A DNA stretch of 5,889 bases from an uncultured Stomatobaculum sp. (GTDB lineage Bacteria; Bacillota; Clostridia; Lachnospirales; Lachnospiraceae): contig CALLVJ010000246.1 of the NCBI GenBank assembly GCA_938010625.1, forward strand, positions 1-5,889, in the 5' to 3' direction. Of the stretch, positions 5,128 through 5,889 are shown piece after piece. The translations under genes and the position numbers were made by a program. How positions within the stretch are numbered: the stretch's first letter is position 1; each line of letters begins with the position of its first letter. The notes beneath the pieces were generated by a model, which saw nothing but the letters and a program-made list of their open reading frames with translations, was not told the DNA's origin and did no database searches.

Positions 5128-5595
5128 TTAGTATCTCACGCTGCCCTTAAAATTTCGTTCGAGTTCACGTCGCGCATCATTTTTTGCGATGCTTGCTCTC
5201 TTGTCGTACTTCTTTTTGCCCTGTGCAAGACCAATCTCCACCTTGACAAGTCGTCCTTTCAGATAGACCTCGAGCGGCACGAGCGTGAGGCCCTTCTCCT
5301 TGATGGTTCCGATCAAGCGGCGAATCTCACTCTTGTGCATGAGAAGTTTTCGCACGCGGAGCGGATCCTTATTGAAGATATTTCCCCTTTCATAGGGGTT
5401 AATGTGCATCCCCTCAATAAAAATCTCGCCATTCCGAATATCGACCCAGCTCTCCTTAATGGAACAGTGTCCCATCCGGAGCGCTTTGACTTCTGTGCCA
5501 AAGAGCTCAATGCCAGTCTCAAACGTCTCGAGAATAAAATAGTCGAAGCGGGCTTTCTTATTGTTTGCAATAAGTTTTCTGCTCTCTTTCCCCAT
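5128..5595 (-). CDS. smpB: SsrA (tmRNA)-binding protein
   Basis: SmpB binds tmRNA and delivers it to stalled ribosomes for trans-translation, which tags the incomplete peptide for degradation. The protein is 155 residues, normal for the family, from ATG 5595-5593. A purine-rich AGGAG lies upstream in the 20-base gap after rnr. Family segments are NKKARFDYFILETFETGIEL (12-31), GTEVKALR (33-40), the HINPYERGN stretch (64-72), DPLRVRKLLMHKSEI (77-91), GLTLVPLEVYLKGR (102-115) and VEIGLAQGKKKYDKR (119-133). A basic/charged C-terminal tail runs from 134 to 155, the part known to enter the ribosomal channel. The usual NHDP is NKDP here, a mild variant. It is probably cotranscribed with rnr, a common pairing in Firmicutes. 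The tmRNA gene itself does not follow within this window. Confidence 0.97.
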   Translation of the reverse strand: MGKESRKLIANNKKARFDYFILETFETGIELFGTEVKALRMGHCSIKESWVDIRNGEIFIEGMHINPYERGNIFNKDPLRVRKLLMHKSEIRRLIGTIKEKGLTLVPLEVYLKGRLVKVEIGLAQGKKKYDKRASIAKNDARRELERNFKGSVRY

Positions 5596-5615
5596 GCCTC
5601 TCCTTCTTTCCTCCT

Positions 5616-5889
5616 TTAGTCCTCCTCATCCAACGGGAGAACCGGCTCTGGAATAAAATCAACCGTTCGGAGCAACCGATCCGCGCCGGTCACTCGGACG
5701 CGGAGTGATTCGCCGAGACGATACTGCCTTTTTGTGAATTCGCCAATCAACTCTGCCTTTTCCTCATTGTATATATAGTGGTCATCATTCAGCAAAGAGA
5801 CCCGTATCATGCCGTCCACGGTATTTTTGAGTTCCACGTAGATGCCATAGCGCGTCACACCGCTGATAATGCCGTCAAAGACCTCATTG
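5616..5889 (-). CDS. rnr: Ribonuclease R, C-terminal S1 domain (N-terminus outside window)
   Basis: This is the 3' end of the gene for RNase R, a 3'-to-5' exoribonuclease that degrades structured RNA and takes part in RNA quality control and turnover. Only the last 90 residues are present; the frame is open to the window edge. They form the S1 RNA-binding domain: FDGIISGVTRYGIYVELKNT, then VDGMIRVSLL, an acidic-tyrosine stretch (DDHYIYNEE), YRLGESLRVRVTGAD and a final VDF strand. The GVT-x-x-G-I-Y-V-E-L and YRLG motifs are typical of the RNase R S1 domain. The tail after the domain is short and acidic (LPLDEED), not the long lysine-rich tail of E. coli RNase R. The gene is followed after 20 bases by smpB, which strengthens the call. 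The true start and the catalytic RNB domain cannot be seen. Confidence 0.9.
   Translation of the reverse strand, partial: NEVFDGIISGVTRYGIYVELKNTVDGMIRVSLLNDDHYIYNEEKAELIGEFTKRQYRLGESLRVRVTGADRLLRTVDFIPEPVLPLDEED

Noticed and set aside
1..5889. CRISPR arrays, insertion sequences, tRNA or rRNA genes, prophage parts.
   Set aside because: No regularly spaced repeats, transposase-like frames, terminal inverted repeats or structured RNA signatures were seen. All genes are on one strand in ordinary chromosomal units.

Overview
The window looks like chromosomal DNA from a moderately GC-rich, low-GC-phylum (Firmicutes/Bacillota) anaerobe, most likely a Lachnospiraceae-type Clostridia. The evidence is the two-subunit iron-sulfur L-serine dehydratase, the rnr-smpB gene pair, strong AGGAGG ribosome-binding sites, and several 'CGG(K/S)KK' lipoproteins with Ser/Thr/Glu/Lys-rich linkers. 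A genus cannot be fixed from the sequence alone. Every gene I can support lies on the minus strand, so the window is best read from right to left.

Right end (5889 to about 5128): the C-terminal S1 domain of ribonuclease R (rnr, cut by the window edge), then smpB. These form an RNA quality-control pair, the exoribonuclease and the tmRNA-binding protein. Next comes a separately transcribed small lipoprotein (4507-4974) with a repetitive charged linker and a small beta-rich C-terminal domain. It has a recognisable sigma-A promoter and a strong terminator.

Middle (4359 to 2801): sdaAB and sdaAA, the beta and alpha subunits of L-serine dehydratase, which deaminates serine to pyruvate and ammonia. 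A likely extended -10 promoter upstream is overlapped by a CACTGTG direct repeat. No terminator follows sdaAA. A 301-residue lipoprotein gene starts 45 bases later and is probably read from the same transcript.

Left half (2755 to 1): three tandem paralogous lipoproteins of a family I do not recognise by name. The third runs off the left edge. Each has a lipobox cysteine at residue 20, a linker of variable length, then two homologous beta-sandwich-like domains joined by an almost invariant HIYPxGEN motif. The first two genes end in intrinsic terminators. The second and third have their own promoters with near-identical architecture (TTGTA(A/T), 17-18 bases, extended -10 TGnTATGCT). This lipoprotein array is the least explained part of the window and the best candidate for something undescribed. 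No RNA gene, mobile element or CRISPR array was seen, and there is no gene-free stretch longer than 300 bases.
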